From positions 3,366,903 to 3,430,902 of the forward strand of contig CM119269.1 in NCBI GenBank assembly GCA_051294375.1: a stretch of 64,000 nucleotides of DNA, in the 5' to 3' direction. The position numbers and the translations under genes are program-made. Shown in pieces: positions 43,305 through 57,061 of the stretch; position 1 is the stretch's first letter, and every line of letters begins with the position of its first letter. The DNA comes from Paraspadella gotoi (lineage: Eukaryota > Chaetognatha). Under the pieces are notes generated by a model, which saw only the letters and a program-made list of their open reading frames with translations, had not been told where the DNA came from and did no database searches.

Positions 43305-46014
43305 ATGCCGATCGGCGCCGCCTCCCGCCGGCGCCTGGAATTCAGCGCCGATAAATTCCAGCACCGCGGCGTCGGTCGGCAAACAATGGCGGCTCCGCGA
43401 CCGGAGGTGGACGATCGCCGAGACGGCGGTTACGCCTCCGAGCCGGAAAACGTCTCTTCGTCGCCCAAGAAACGACAACGGCGCCGGAGACGACGCCCGG
43501 CGGCGAAAACGACGCCGGCCTCGTCCTCCTCATCGTCGTCGCTCGACGCCGCTCCGTTTCAAGCGACGCCTCAAATTCGGCGCCCTATAGATCTTTCTCC
43601 GACAACGCCATCGTTCTTGGCGGCGCCGTTCGATCGCGGTCCCTCGGTCACTTCTGCCTACGATTCTGGCGCTTCTAGAGATAGCGCCGGATCGCGAAAC
43701 AGCGCCGGATCGAGATCCGAGGCGAGGGACGCCGGCGATGAGGCGGACGACGAAGACGCCGAGAAGACGAGGCTAAGAATGGAGGAGGAAGAAGAGGAAG
43801 AAGAGGAAGAAGAGGACGACAACATCCTCCAACTGACTTCTTCACCGATGAGAGACTTTTATCAAATTGTCGCCTTCGAATCCAATTCTCCTCGAGTCGA
43901 CTTTGACGACTCTGCCGACGCAAACCTTGCCGACGCAAACCTTGCCGATGCGGCAGGCGATGCAGAAAACGATCCTGCGTACGACTCCATGGTGCTTGGT
44001 AAAAATGACGACGACAAGGAAGACGACGACGAAGACGACGACGACTTTGACTGCAACGACGTCGAACGCGCCGCTCAAGTTTCCGCCGAAGCGAAGAGAA
44101 AAATAAAATTGAGGGAAAAACGAATTAGAAATCAAACGATCGTCATTTCGGCGCCGATCGGAATTGGCGCCGTCGGGAGCGGCGTCGGCAGCGGCCCGTC
44201 GGCCTTCGATCGATCTCGTCTCTCCTCCTCCAAGATAGAGGAGGAGGGAGACAGCTTTTCTTTGTTGATAGACGAAGAAACTATACCTACCTCCTCCTCC
44301 TCAAAATCGGAGGAGGTGGACGGTTCTTTGGATTGGTCTGAAGTGAAGAGCAGATTCTCCAAAGCGAACGGCTTCTCCTCCTCATCCTCCTTAATCGACG
44401 AGGAGATCGGGCGTGCCTGGTCGCATCCCGAATTGGATCGTCACGAGGAGCTCGGATCTCCGCTGAGGAGACCGGCTTCCTTTTCCTCCTCCTCCTCTTC
44501 CTCTTATCTCCCGTTCCTTCACAAAGACGACGACTACGAGGATCAACTGCTTCGTCGGGAATCGACGCCGAAGGACGAAGACGCTCGTCGACTCCGTCTA
44601 CTGAGTCAACGTCTCTTCGACGGCGCCTTTCGCGAAGAGGATCGTCCTGACGTCTCTCCGTCGAAGCGGCGCCGGCGACGACATCGACGCCGTCGACGCC
44701 GGTCGCGCGACGCCGCTGATTCGGATTCCGACGTGGAGGACTTGAAGCACGTTCTGGGGGAATCCACGGGCCAGTTGAAGGTCACCAACAGCATCTTGAG
44801 GGAAGAGGGGGAAGCGGAAAGACGGAGCCCGGAGAAGGTGAAGAGAGTTTGAAGACGATCGGTTAACGAGATTTTTTATTACTATTATTTTTTTTAAATT
44901 ATGAAATTGGAACAATTAGTTAGAATTTATCCCTTGAAGTTTGTTAACTAAATAAAAATTTGGTCGATAACGGACACAGATCTCGTTTTAAAATAGAAAA
45001 TAATTCTTTACAAATTAAATTGATTAATTAATTAATTAAAATAGAAAATAATTCTTTACAAATTAAATTAATCGTTTTCCATTCCTCGTCCACGCGCGAC
45101 GCAGTCTCTGCCAAAATGCACTCATCAACTCTTGGCGACTTGTCACGCGAACATCACGTGTTTGAAGACCGTGAGGGATCACCTGGACAGCGCCATCCGT
45201 GCAGGTTGTGAACTAGTGATTTCCGTGCGATTATCTTTTCTTCCATTCGAAATCGAGAATCGAATCTTCCGCTTCAATCCTCATCTCAGGTCAGACGACG
45301 ATTCCTCGACAATCGCTCGAGGAATTGGACGACGTCATCGACCTCTGGGACGTCGTCAAAGACGTCACCGTCAAGCGTCACAATCGCGATCTCGTCGCCG
45401 AACGTCGCACCGAGAACTGCGTCACGGTCAACGAGCTAAACGACCGAAATCCGGCCAAGAAGGATGAGCGAGACGACGTCGGCGTCATATGTTACATCGA
45501 CGAGGAAAGGATCGACGATGAAGCGTCAAAATGGCAGCGTCAAATCGGAGACGTCGAATCCGCGTCGTCGTTTTCGTCGTCGTCGTGGTCATCGTCGTCG
45601 CTTTCGTCTTCTTCCTCGTCGTCGTCGTCGGCCCCGCTGAGGAAGCGGCGACGTCGTCGTCGGCGCAGGAGTTTCAGCGCCGCCGCAGCAGCAGCCGCCG
45701 AAGCTTTTGTCTTACGTCTCGTCAAATTCTTTTTTCTTCTTCTTCGATTGACGAGCGATCGAATCTTCAACAACAACAACGACGACGACGGTAACAAGCG
45801 TTTCCTCTCTACGCCCCCGGAACCCACGAAGCGAACCTGGCGGCGAAACTTGACGGCAGCTGCGATCGTGGCGGCGTTCCTTTTGACGAACGCCGTCGTG
45901 GTCCTCGTCAAGGTGCTCGTCGAGTCGCCTTTCTACTGCTGCTCGGAGTTCCGCACTCTCTCCATCGACATTCGACCGCGACTTCGATACTTCAACGGGC
46001 CACCCCCGACTTGA
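43305..46014 (+). CDS. KASH-domain protein (nesprin/klarsicht-like, LINC complex)
   Basis: Three exons, 43,305-44,837, 45,105-45,204 and 45,290-46,014, join in one frame to 785 residues. The C terminus is a classic KASH domain: a transmembrane segment (TAAAIVAAFLLTNAVVVLVK), a lumenal stretch with Cys at position -23, and RLRYFNGPPPT before the stop. KASH proteins sit in the outer nuclear membrane and bind SUN proteins through the terminal PPPx and, often, the -23 Cys disulfide. Upstream are long disordered, acidic and Arg-rich regions (Glu12 run, KRRRRRHRRRRRR) and a helical stretch, DLKHVLGESTGQLKVTNSIL to LEELDDVIDLWDVVKDV, resembling a single spectrin-like repeat. An in-frame TAA lies just upstream, so the ATG at 43,305 is a real limit; the ATG at 43,386 (ACAATGG) has the better context. 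No actin-binding calponin domain is present. Confidence 0.82.
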
Positions 46015-47212
<1,198 letters not shown>

Positions 47213-49501
47213 ATGAAGAGGATCGAGTTCGGGACCCGATCGGCAGAGAAGAGAGACTCGGCCCGATCGGGCGTGTTCCGCTTCGCCGACGAAGCGTCAC
47301 CGAGTCGTCCGTCGAGTCGTCCGTCAAGACGTCGTTCGTCGTCGTCGTTGTCGTACTCATCGTAAGTCGGCTCGAGGCACAACAAAAAACTTGGGCACCC
47401 GGGAGCGGCTCACCATTGGTTGACGATACTTGGAGAAAGGGCGGTCGATCGGCCTGAGAAATTTGGAAATATTTTGAGGATAGATCGAGCAATCAAAGGC
47501 CCTTAGGGATTAAATTGAAGGAGTCACCATGTTTTTTCGTTTAGTTCTAAATATGTATAATTCATACATATATCATTTAACAGTCTTTTTCCACTTTAAA
47601 GGATATTTTCCTCCACTGACCTCCAAGAAAATCTGTATCACTGTACAGGCCGTTGACCAAAAACATTCCCGTCTCGAAACTGGTCGACAAAATCACTTCC
47701 CACCTGCGTTCAATTACCAACAAATAAACCCTCGATCCACGGCTTTTGATTGGCTAAAACGTCCGCTGCTTTTCTGCATTCTGATTGGCCCAAAGATCGT
47801 CGCATCTTTGCGGCGCATCTTAGAAATGATGGGAACTTTTTTTTCTCTCTCCGTTTCCGCTGGAAGTTAACTTTGTCCCTTGAGACTTCATGCCGATTTT
47901 TTTTCAAAAAAAAAAAAGTCTTTTTAGTCTCAAATTTTACATGAAAAATATAAATAACAAAAACCGTCGTCAATGACAACGGAATGGACAAGATGTTAGT
48001 TTTCAAAGAGTCGCGTTTCCCCGTCAACTTCGCTCCGTCCAGTAAGTCATCGACGAAATACCAAATTATGTATATATATGCGTTTTATTTCGAATTCAAC
48101 AAGGTTATTATATTATATTATATTGAGAAATAATCTCCAAAATTCTATATATATGTTTGTAGATAATCGCTAAAATTAATGTTTTTAAGTTTAAAATATT
48201 TTACGTAAGTATGTCACAAATTGTAATTTTCGACATCGGCGGAGAAAGTTATAATAAAATTAAAATAAACTTTAAACTCTTGTCTATTTTTTTTTTTTAG
48301 AAAAAAAAATCGCTTTCAAAGGTCATTATAATTATCGTGATGATTCAAAAATATAAAACCTATAAACATTTTATCTAATCTATTATTATTAAACTGACAT
48401 GATGATTTATCAATTAAAGTAATTTATAAAACAAATGACTCATCTTACCCAACCTGCATCAATCATGTTTTTAATAACAACGAATCTCCGGAAGCCTTCC
48501 CCCGTTTTTCCCCCCGTCGAAAACATTGTAATCTAATTATAAAATTTGAACTTTCGCTTTTTCGCGACGATTATCCAATCATAATCTAGGCCGGACGATT
48601 TGACCGTCCAATCAAAAGCGAGTATTCGGTGAGAGGAAAGGTCGGACGGTTCGACCGTCTTCGAGACAAAAAGAAGCGACAGTTTTGTCCGATGAGAAGG
48701 CGACGTGAGTCGTCGACGAAAACTTCGGGATAAAAATTGTGAATAGAGCAACGATATTTTAATTCTACTGATAATCGGACTGGAAAATAATGCAACGTAA
48801 TTTCGCGATGATAATTCGACCGCGTTCGAAATAAAAAAAGGCGCGAAATAGAACTTCTCCGAATAAAAAGTAAATTTTCTCTCCCCCCCCTAAAAAAAAA
48901 CCCAAACAAACAATAAAACCTTTTTCTAACCCGCGCCAACTAAAATCACCCATTATTAACATTCACCAAGAAATATTTTATCTCGTCCTCAACTAAATCA
49001 CCACTTCTCTCCCACCCCCACCCCCACCCCCACTTCTCCCCACCCCCTTCCTAACTTTCCTCCCCCACTCTCCTTCAGGCCTCCCCACCGCACCAACCGC
49101 GACAAATCTCCCCGCGACTCGCAAAAGCCCGCCGCCCGTTCCAGCTCCGTCTCCTCGCGATCTCTCAGCCCCTGTGGGCGGTCCCGCCACGCCGACGAGA
49201 GTCCTCCAGGATTCCCGATCCCCGGCGGCGGCAGCAGCGGCGGTGGCGGTGCTCGTCATCCCGGCGTCAACGGAGGCGTCGGGGAAGTGAAGCCGGAGCC
49301 GAGAACGACGACGCCGATTTCAGAGTCGGGTAATGGAGACTTGATTGGTTGATTGATTCAATTAACTTATCTATCTATCAATTTATTTATCTATTAGGTT
49401 AATTATTTATCTGAAATTTTGTTCATTATTCTTTTATCGTTACAATCTATCAAATTTATTAATTGATTCGTTGATTTTCATTCGATTGATAAATTTATTT
49501 A

Positions 49502-49536
<35 letters not shown>

Positions 49537-52500
49537 GATTGATTCCACAATGATTCAGCGAAAACGCCGGGGACCTCCGGGAATGCGGTTTCCGGGAATT
49601 CCTCTTCCTCTTCCTCCTCATCCAACGGGATGTTAGACAAATTCAAATTCTTCAAGGGAGATCGAAGCGGGGACAAGAATCAGAAGGGTAAGGTCGTTTA
49701 GGAATACAATACAATATACTTAAGATACTATTTATGTAAATACTCTCATAATGTCGAAATGTTAATGATAAATCAGGGATGACGTCGCCAGGATCCTCCT
49801 CCGGAGCGAGGAGGACGACCTCCTCTTCCTCCTCCTCCTCCGCATCGAAGAGACTGGCGCCCCCTTCCGGCGCCGGACGCCATCCTCCCGGCGCCGCTTT
49901 AGCGTCCGTGACGTCGTCGTCATCGGCGCCGCCGATTCCAAAGTCGGCGTCGAATTCGTCGGGGAAAAGTTCGTCCGGCGTCTCGTCGGCGTCGGCCTCT
50001 GGGAGGAGCGACTCGGACAGGTTGGTTTACTGTTTATCACTGTTTATAATATTTCAGTAGCTTTGTTTTTAATTTATCTAGTTTATACTATAAATTTAGT
50101 AATTTTAGAAAAAATAATAATGTTAATATTTATTATAATAGTTATTCTCGACGCTATTCTTTTGTTAAGATCCGAATCGAGCCATATCAAGCTTCCAACT
50201 CCAGTGGGCAATGGCGCTGCTAATCGGGAGTCGAAACTAAGAAAGACTTTCGGATTTGGAAACAAAACAGCATCGAAAGCAGTCAAGCCGCGTACGTTAT
50301 TGATTATTACTTTTATTTAAATGACGAACTAATCTAGGTTATGTCGGTAAAGCACATAAAAAATAAAAAATATATAAATAATTTTAAATCAACCAATGAA
50401 TTAATTTCTTTGTGACGGTCCTGTTCCCTTAAAGTCGTGTTTTTTCTTTAGCGCAATATTTTATTTATTGACTTCCACTTTTTAAACTTGACATCCACAT
50501 CACTTATACTATTTTTCCCTAATACTTGATCAAACTTTTCTTTTTCAGCGTCAAAAGTCACTAAAGACGATTCCCATTTACCTCAATCAAACTTCGAATC
50601 CAAAACATCAAATCCGTCGTCAACTTCATCGACGACAACGACGACGCCGTCGAAATCATCCAGCGCAGCCTCAAGGCTCCCGTCGCCGACTCAGAGAAAC
50701 GGTGAATGAATGAATAAATTAATACATAAAAAAAGAACGAACAAATAAAAAAATTGGATTATTTAAAAAATGCGATAAATAAATGAGCACAAAAATTGAC
50801 TAAACAAACTCAAAGCCACCTCTTATCCCTCACAGGCTCCGTGGAATCTCTCCGCCATCTCGGCACCGGGCGAAACGATTCGTCGCAGCGCCCCATCTCC
50901 CCTCAACCGCAGTCACCCTACGCGAGCCAAAGTAGTTCAAAGTTTTCCTCCCCCGGGGCGCGGCCTCAGTCTCCTTGCGTTGCACAAAGCGGAGCCAAGT
51001 ATTCCTCCGCGGTGCCGAGACCGCAGTCGCCGTCCACGGCGCCAAGCGGCGCCAGGATTCCCTCCGCCGCTCATCGTCCGCAGTCGCCCTCGGCGCCACA
51101 GGGCGGGGCAGCGTCCCGGAAACCTGGAACGCCGAAGACGAGCAAAGGTTTGACCACGTTAGGCTGGGTCCACGTGAATTATTGATCAATAAATTTCTTA
51201 CAACTTGATGTTTTTATTTGCGTTTGGGAGTTTGTGTTTATGTTTGTCTATGTGCATTTGTGCATGTGTATTTAAAAATGGATTGATAAATCCAAACTTT
51301 TTTGTATCCAGTTTCATCCCTGGCGTCGAAAAGAGAAAAGTCTTCGAGTCAAGCCTGCGTCGCTTCTCCGTCATCTTCGCCATCGACGACGACGACGACG
51401 ACAACGACGACGACGGCATCGAGTTCTCAAGGTTGTTGTTTATTATAAAAATTATCCATTCTTTTAATAAATAACCTATCTTGCCCCTGACTTTGGACAG
51501 GCTTTGGTGGTTTAAGGCCTCCATCACTCTTACAAGATAATGACATAGCAGGTCCCTGCAAGCTTTCAATCAAGACTCTTTCACAGTCTCGTTTATTCAC
51601 TCCCACTTACGTAAAATCTCTTCATTTAATTAACCACAAAAATTCAACTTTTTAAATATAAGTCATTAAAATCCTCAAAAAAAAACTAAATGTTGATCTT
51701 TTGTCAGGAATTCCTAAACCGACGTCGACTCCGCTGAAAAAAATTCGTCCCCCAGGCGCTGCCGGCAGCGTCGGCAGCAGCGGCGGCAGCGGCGCCGATT
51801 CCAAATCATCGTCTTCCATTCCGCAGTCGAACGTGCCAACCAGAAAGCCTCGAGGTAAGTCCGACAGTAACGATACGACGTATCATAATTTCTTTTTAAC
51901 CCTTTAACACTCCCAACACCCTCAAGGATCTCAAGAAAATCTCCTCGAAGGAAGCCTCTTGCCAAAACTCAATGCTTCTCGTCTTCCTGGACCGCAAACC
52001 GAATCTTCCCCGCTCAAATTCGGCGCCAAATCGACGCCGGTCGACGCCGTTAAGCCTCGTGTGGCCAAGACCGACGCCGCTTCTCACCAGGTTGGCGCCG
52101 TCGAAACTCACGTCCCCGGGGATGACGGATCGACGACGAAAAAGACGCCGGATCCGGCCGAGGACGCCGGAAACCAGCGCCGACAGCGTCACCCGATTCC
52201 CTCCGGCATCATCACGCCGCTTCCTTCGACGCCGCCGCCAAGACAGGCGCAGTTACCCGCCACGCCACCGCCATCGACGCCGCCGCCGTCTCGACGCGAC
52301 GCCGTTCGGCCCGTGACGCCGCAACGGTCGACGCCGCCTCTCGGAGCGCACGGTCGAGGCGCGCCGCCGGCCAGGGCGACGACGACGGCGCCGCAGACGA
52401 CGGCGTCGAGCGAGTCGTCGAAAAAAGACGCCGGTAGGGAGGGTGGTGGCGTTGATGGGGAAATGATGGGGAATGGATGTTGTGAAGATGTCAGGGGTGA

Positions 52501-54129
52501 CATGCAAGAAATCACGGGAATTTTTAATAATACCAGAAACTAAATTAAGAAAATATTGACAAAAGACATGAACGATATAAAGATTGATAGAACTAAAAAC
52601 CCTGCTAACTGATCTAAAATTATTAATAAAGTTAATTTCTTGGGCCCAGGGGCATCTTCTATATAGTTGAGGTGTACTTGATTGTTTGTTAAATAATTTG
52701 GACAACTAAACTTAATAAAAGTTTAGTTTCTGTTACCCATCTTCTTTCCCTCCAGACTCTTCCTCCTCCCCACGCCCTCTCCCCTCGGCGCCCATCGTCT
52801 GCGCGGTTCCGGCGTCGGCTCGAAATCCCGGCGCCAAAATCGCGTCGCCGGTCAAAGCGGCGCCGCAATCCTCGTCACCGTCTTCGAGAAACGCCGCCGC
52901 CGTCGCCGCCGCCGCGGTCATCGTCGCCCGGTCGTCGTCCTCTTCGTCGTCTTCGTCGCCGCCTGTCAACTACGCCCCTTACGCCAGGTGAGTGGGCTTG
53001 GAAGAGAAAAAAAAAATAAGAAGGTAAGTAAATCCTATGTAATTCTCTCTCTCTTCGTCTTTTTCACAGAGCTTACCCGACGGGATCTCACCCCGCCTCT
53101 CCCTCACCCACCGCCACCGCCATCGTCTCGCCAATTCAACTCCAGGACGGCCTCCTCTCTAAACAATCAAGTCAGGGCTCAATCTCAGACGCCGGAAACT
53201 CCTTGGCCAACATGAGCGATTCCACTGGTGAGCGAACGTCGATGATGTGGGACAGTGAATCCAGTAGCTGTAGGAGTTAATAAACTGGACTGTTTGAGAG
53301 TCTTTTTCTTGTAACAGGCCTTTACATACAGGGTTCTGACTTGAGACAGGGGAAAGATAGCTAAGATCTAAGTACAGATTTGTATGATGTTACCAGGAAT
53401 TTGTTGGAATTTTTATTTCAAAACAACATTTAAAAAAGAAAAATACTTGAAATTGAGGAATTTTTTAGTCATAAATTAAATTTTTGATTAATGTATATTC
53501 TTCCTTCAACGACGCAGGCACCAGCAACAGCAACATCAGCGTCTCCTCCTCCAACGACTCCGTCATCTTCCGCCCATCTTCCTGCGATATCCTCGATCTT
53601 CCGCGCCACAAGACCGCCGACGTCACGTTGCGCCACGCCCTAAGCCACGCCACGCTCGACGACCGCCGCGACGCGGGCGGCCACGGCAGCAACAAGGGCA
53701 AACTATTTGGGTAATGATATTTTATTAAACAGAATGAGCGGCTGCGGGTCATTGTCACAGAACTGGTTCGTTCTGCTTTTACTTGAATGTTTTTTTTTAG
53801 TGCACTTTATGCTCACTATGTTTTTACCTGCAGTATGACTCTTAAAGTATCATGGTTAGTCTCAGAATAATCGTTTTTAAAAAAATGAATACCGGATAAC
53901 CAATAAATAGGTATATATTTTTTCATCATAAAACTCTCCAACATGCAAATGAGATTGAAGCGTGTCTGAAAACTTAACATGTGTTTAATATAAAGATATA
54001 TTTTCATCATGGAGAAAAGTGCATTTAACAAACGAATTTTTTTTTTTCAAAATATTTCGACTTATGTTGCTAAGTCATCATCAGTGGCAGAAAGTGAAAA
54101 AACGAGAAAAATGATTTGTTTAAAAGAGT

Positions 54130-54168
<39 letters not shown>

Positions 54169-57004
54169 AATGACCTTGGTAGGAATAGGCAGTTTTTAAA
54201 TGCACTTTTCTTCATGATGAAAATATATCTTTATATTAAATTATTAGTGCTTGCGATGACGTTAAAAGAATTAACATGTGTTATTTTCGTCTTTGCAGAG
54301 ATCAAGAAAGAAAATCGACCCAAAAGAAAAAGAAAAGGGAGAGAGACGAAGACGAAGAAAACGATCCTCCGTCGCCGACGCCGGACGACGACGACGACGA
54401 CGACGACGTCAATGAGGACGAAATTCTCCGCTTCAAGAAAAAAGTGGCGCAGGTGAGTTCGTTTCTGGGCGAAGGGAATTTGAGATGAGAAAGATGAAGA
54501 AAGATGAAGAAAGATGAGAAAGATAAGATAAGAAGATAAAATTCAGCTCCTTGTATTTTGATGCTAATGCGGAGTACTATAAGGATTTCCCGATCTAATA
54601 CTTAAGGAAGTGGTCTTTTCTTATAATTGAAACATTCTTTGAATTATTATACCACTTCATTGGAAACCAGGTAGTCTGGGAGTGAATAAACGAGACAGAG
54701 AGAGAGTCTTGATTGAAAGTTTGCAGGGACCTGCTATGTCATTATCTTGTAAGAGTGATGGAGGCCTTAAACCACCAAAGCCTTGTCCAAAGTCAGTGGC
54801 AAGACAGCTTATTTATTAAATGAATGGATAATTTTTATATTGGTTGTACCAATTGCCTGGATAAAATTAGATAAGATAGGATATGATAAGTTATGGTAAG
54901 GTAAGGTAAGTTAAAAGAGGATGTTGTTTTGCCAGTGCCAAATTTATCTCATTGTTGTTAGTCAAAATATTAGCTTAAACTAATTTCTCGGTTTGGATCT
55001 AGACTATTTCTGGATATTTTGTATGTTGAACTATAAGTATAACTATAAGTATAAGTATCATTGCTTGAGTTTCAATAGTTTCTCCTCGCAACTCAGACGA
55101 ACTTCTCTCCGGCCGAAGTCATCGTCGGTCGAGCTCAACTCATCGGCGACTCGGGACACGAGATGTCGGTCAAGTCGCGTGCAAAAGGATCAACCTCGTC
55201 GGGTAAGTCGGATGCGAAGGGAGAATGCTCGTCGGCTAAGTCGGGCTNNNNNNNNNNNNNNNNNNNNNNNNNAAAAGAGAGAGTTATTGCTGCAAATAAA
55301 AAGTTGTAAAGACAATAAAGCACTTATAGTAATTTGTGGCGCAAAAAGCTAGTTAGAATTAAATTTTCTAAGTAGTTAATTTATTTATTTTAGCGTATTA
55401 ATTTTTATGCGACGAGTTAGCCAGAGACGGTTCGATTAAGGATCACAAAAAGCCAGGCGAAACGAGGCAGAGATAAGTTCGTCTCTCGCCCTTACCTAGA
55501 ATCGTCATCGATGGAGATGCTGTTATTGATATGTTTTTTGTTTGTTTTTGTTTGTTTTTTTTGTTGTTTTGTTTTTTTTTGTCATTGATTTTGTTTTTGA
55601 TAAAGCGGCGTGATTCTAGGAATTGAAAAAGGAAAATGAAGAAGTGCGAGAAACGAATTGAAATTATAATTAGGCAGTTTTCAAATCTTTTCTGTAAGAA
55701 TTTTTTAAAATCTTTATTTAATAAAAAGATACAAATAAAATCTCAAAAATTAATGAACTTACTCTTCCGTGGACAGAATGTGCGAACTTATTCCGTCCTT
55801 CTTTTGTTGGTGTTTGATAAACGTTACGTTTGACAACGACGCGATAGAGGCGTTTGACTATGAGGGGCGAGGCCAAAGGATAACAAAGAGAACAATATTT
55901 TTTTTCAAACAACAATATCAATGTAAGAAAAAGTTTTAAATAGTATCATAATCTCATTTAATCAGCCTCGGTAGTTGGCATTTTTATAATTTTCTCACCT
56001 ATTCGAGGAAATCTCCTGGCGTAAAAGTTTCCCCTTCGCTATGTATCCAGATTGGCACTTCTTCCGCTCCGCTATAGTATCCTCCCTGGATATAAAGCCA
56101 TCAATTAACAACAGCGCTATTTTAAGCAAAATTAATATTAACAATCGCTTAAATAATCCCTGAATCAAATCATCAACGTCCTTACCATATCATCATAATC
56201 ATCAATCATCATCATCAATAACCTTTAGAACGTCGCCGTCGGACATGTAGCCCCCGGGTCGACGTAAGCGTAGTCGGAGAGATACTCGTTGTCGCTGATG
56301 GACATCGTGGAGCAACGCGAGGCGGTTCGGCGGAGAGAGAGGCGTAGACCTGATGGAGAAGAGTTTCGATTAAGTTGGAGGAGAGGGATAATCGCGGAAG
56401 CATCAACACGCGACCTCGTCAGATCGTCTCTCTCTCTCTCGCACCGAAGGCAATGAGTAAGTTTTAGCCCTTCTCGTCAATTTAATGCTTACCTTGACGG
56501 GGTCGTAGGGCGAGTTCTTTTGTTGCGATCCGCCGCCAGCGCCGCCTGCGCTGCCGCTGCTCCCGACGACGACGACGTGGCTCGTCGGTCGTGATGAGGT
56601 GGCAGCCGGCGGGCGGATTGCTTTCAGGGGCGGGCGCGGTCGAATCTGAAAAAGATTTGAAATCAGCAATCAGATTTGGATAAAAACTTTAAGTAAGGCG
56701 TTTCAGCTCTCAAAGATGCTGCATGTCATGCAAATTCAAATAGAAAAAAAGCCCTTTTAACTAGCACTAATTATTACGTGATTAAATTGATATAACAATT
56801 TATTACGAATAATCCTTTCGGCCCACAGCCCCAACGACGCCCTCCTCTTTCGCCTAATGCGGCGCCCAGCTTTTCTCCATTCATTAACCTGATGATAACT
56901 CGGAGTCTTCTTGACCGAAGTCAAAAGAGGGGACGCGCTCGTTCCGTTGGGATTCAAGGATCCAACGCCGCGGACGTAGCTGGAATGTGAAGGGATCGAT
57001 TATA

Positions 57005-57061
<57 letters not shown>

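Noticed and set aside
53290-53362. Possible fifth copy of dispersed repeat A
   Set aside because: Only short fragments (GATAGCTAAG, GACAGGGG) resemble the family; too little to call.
56403-56669. Minus-strand frame as an independent gene
   Set aside because: It is the inverted copy of the NAV exon at 57,472-57,624 with its flanking intron.
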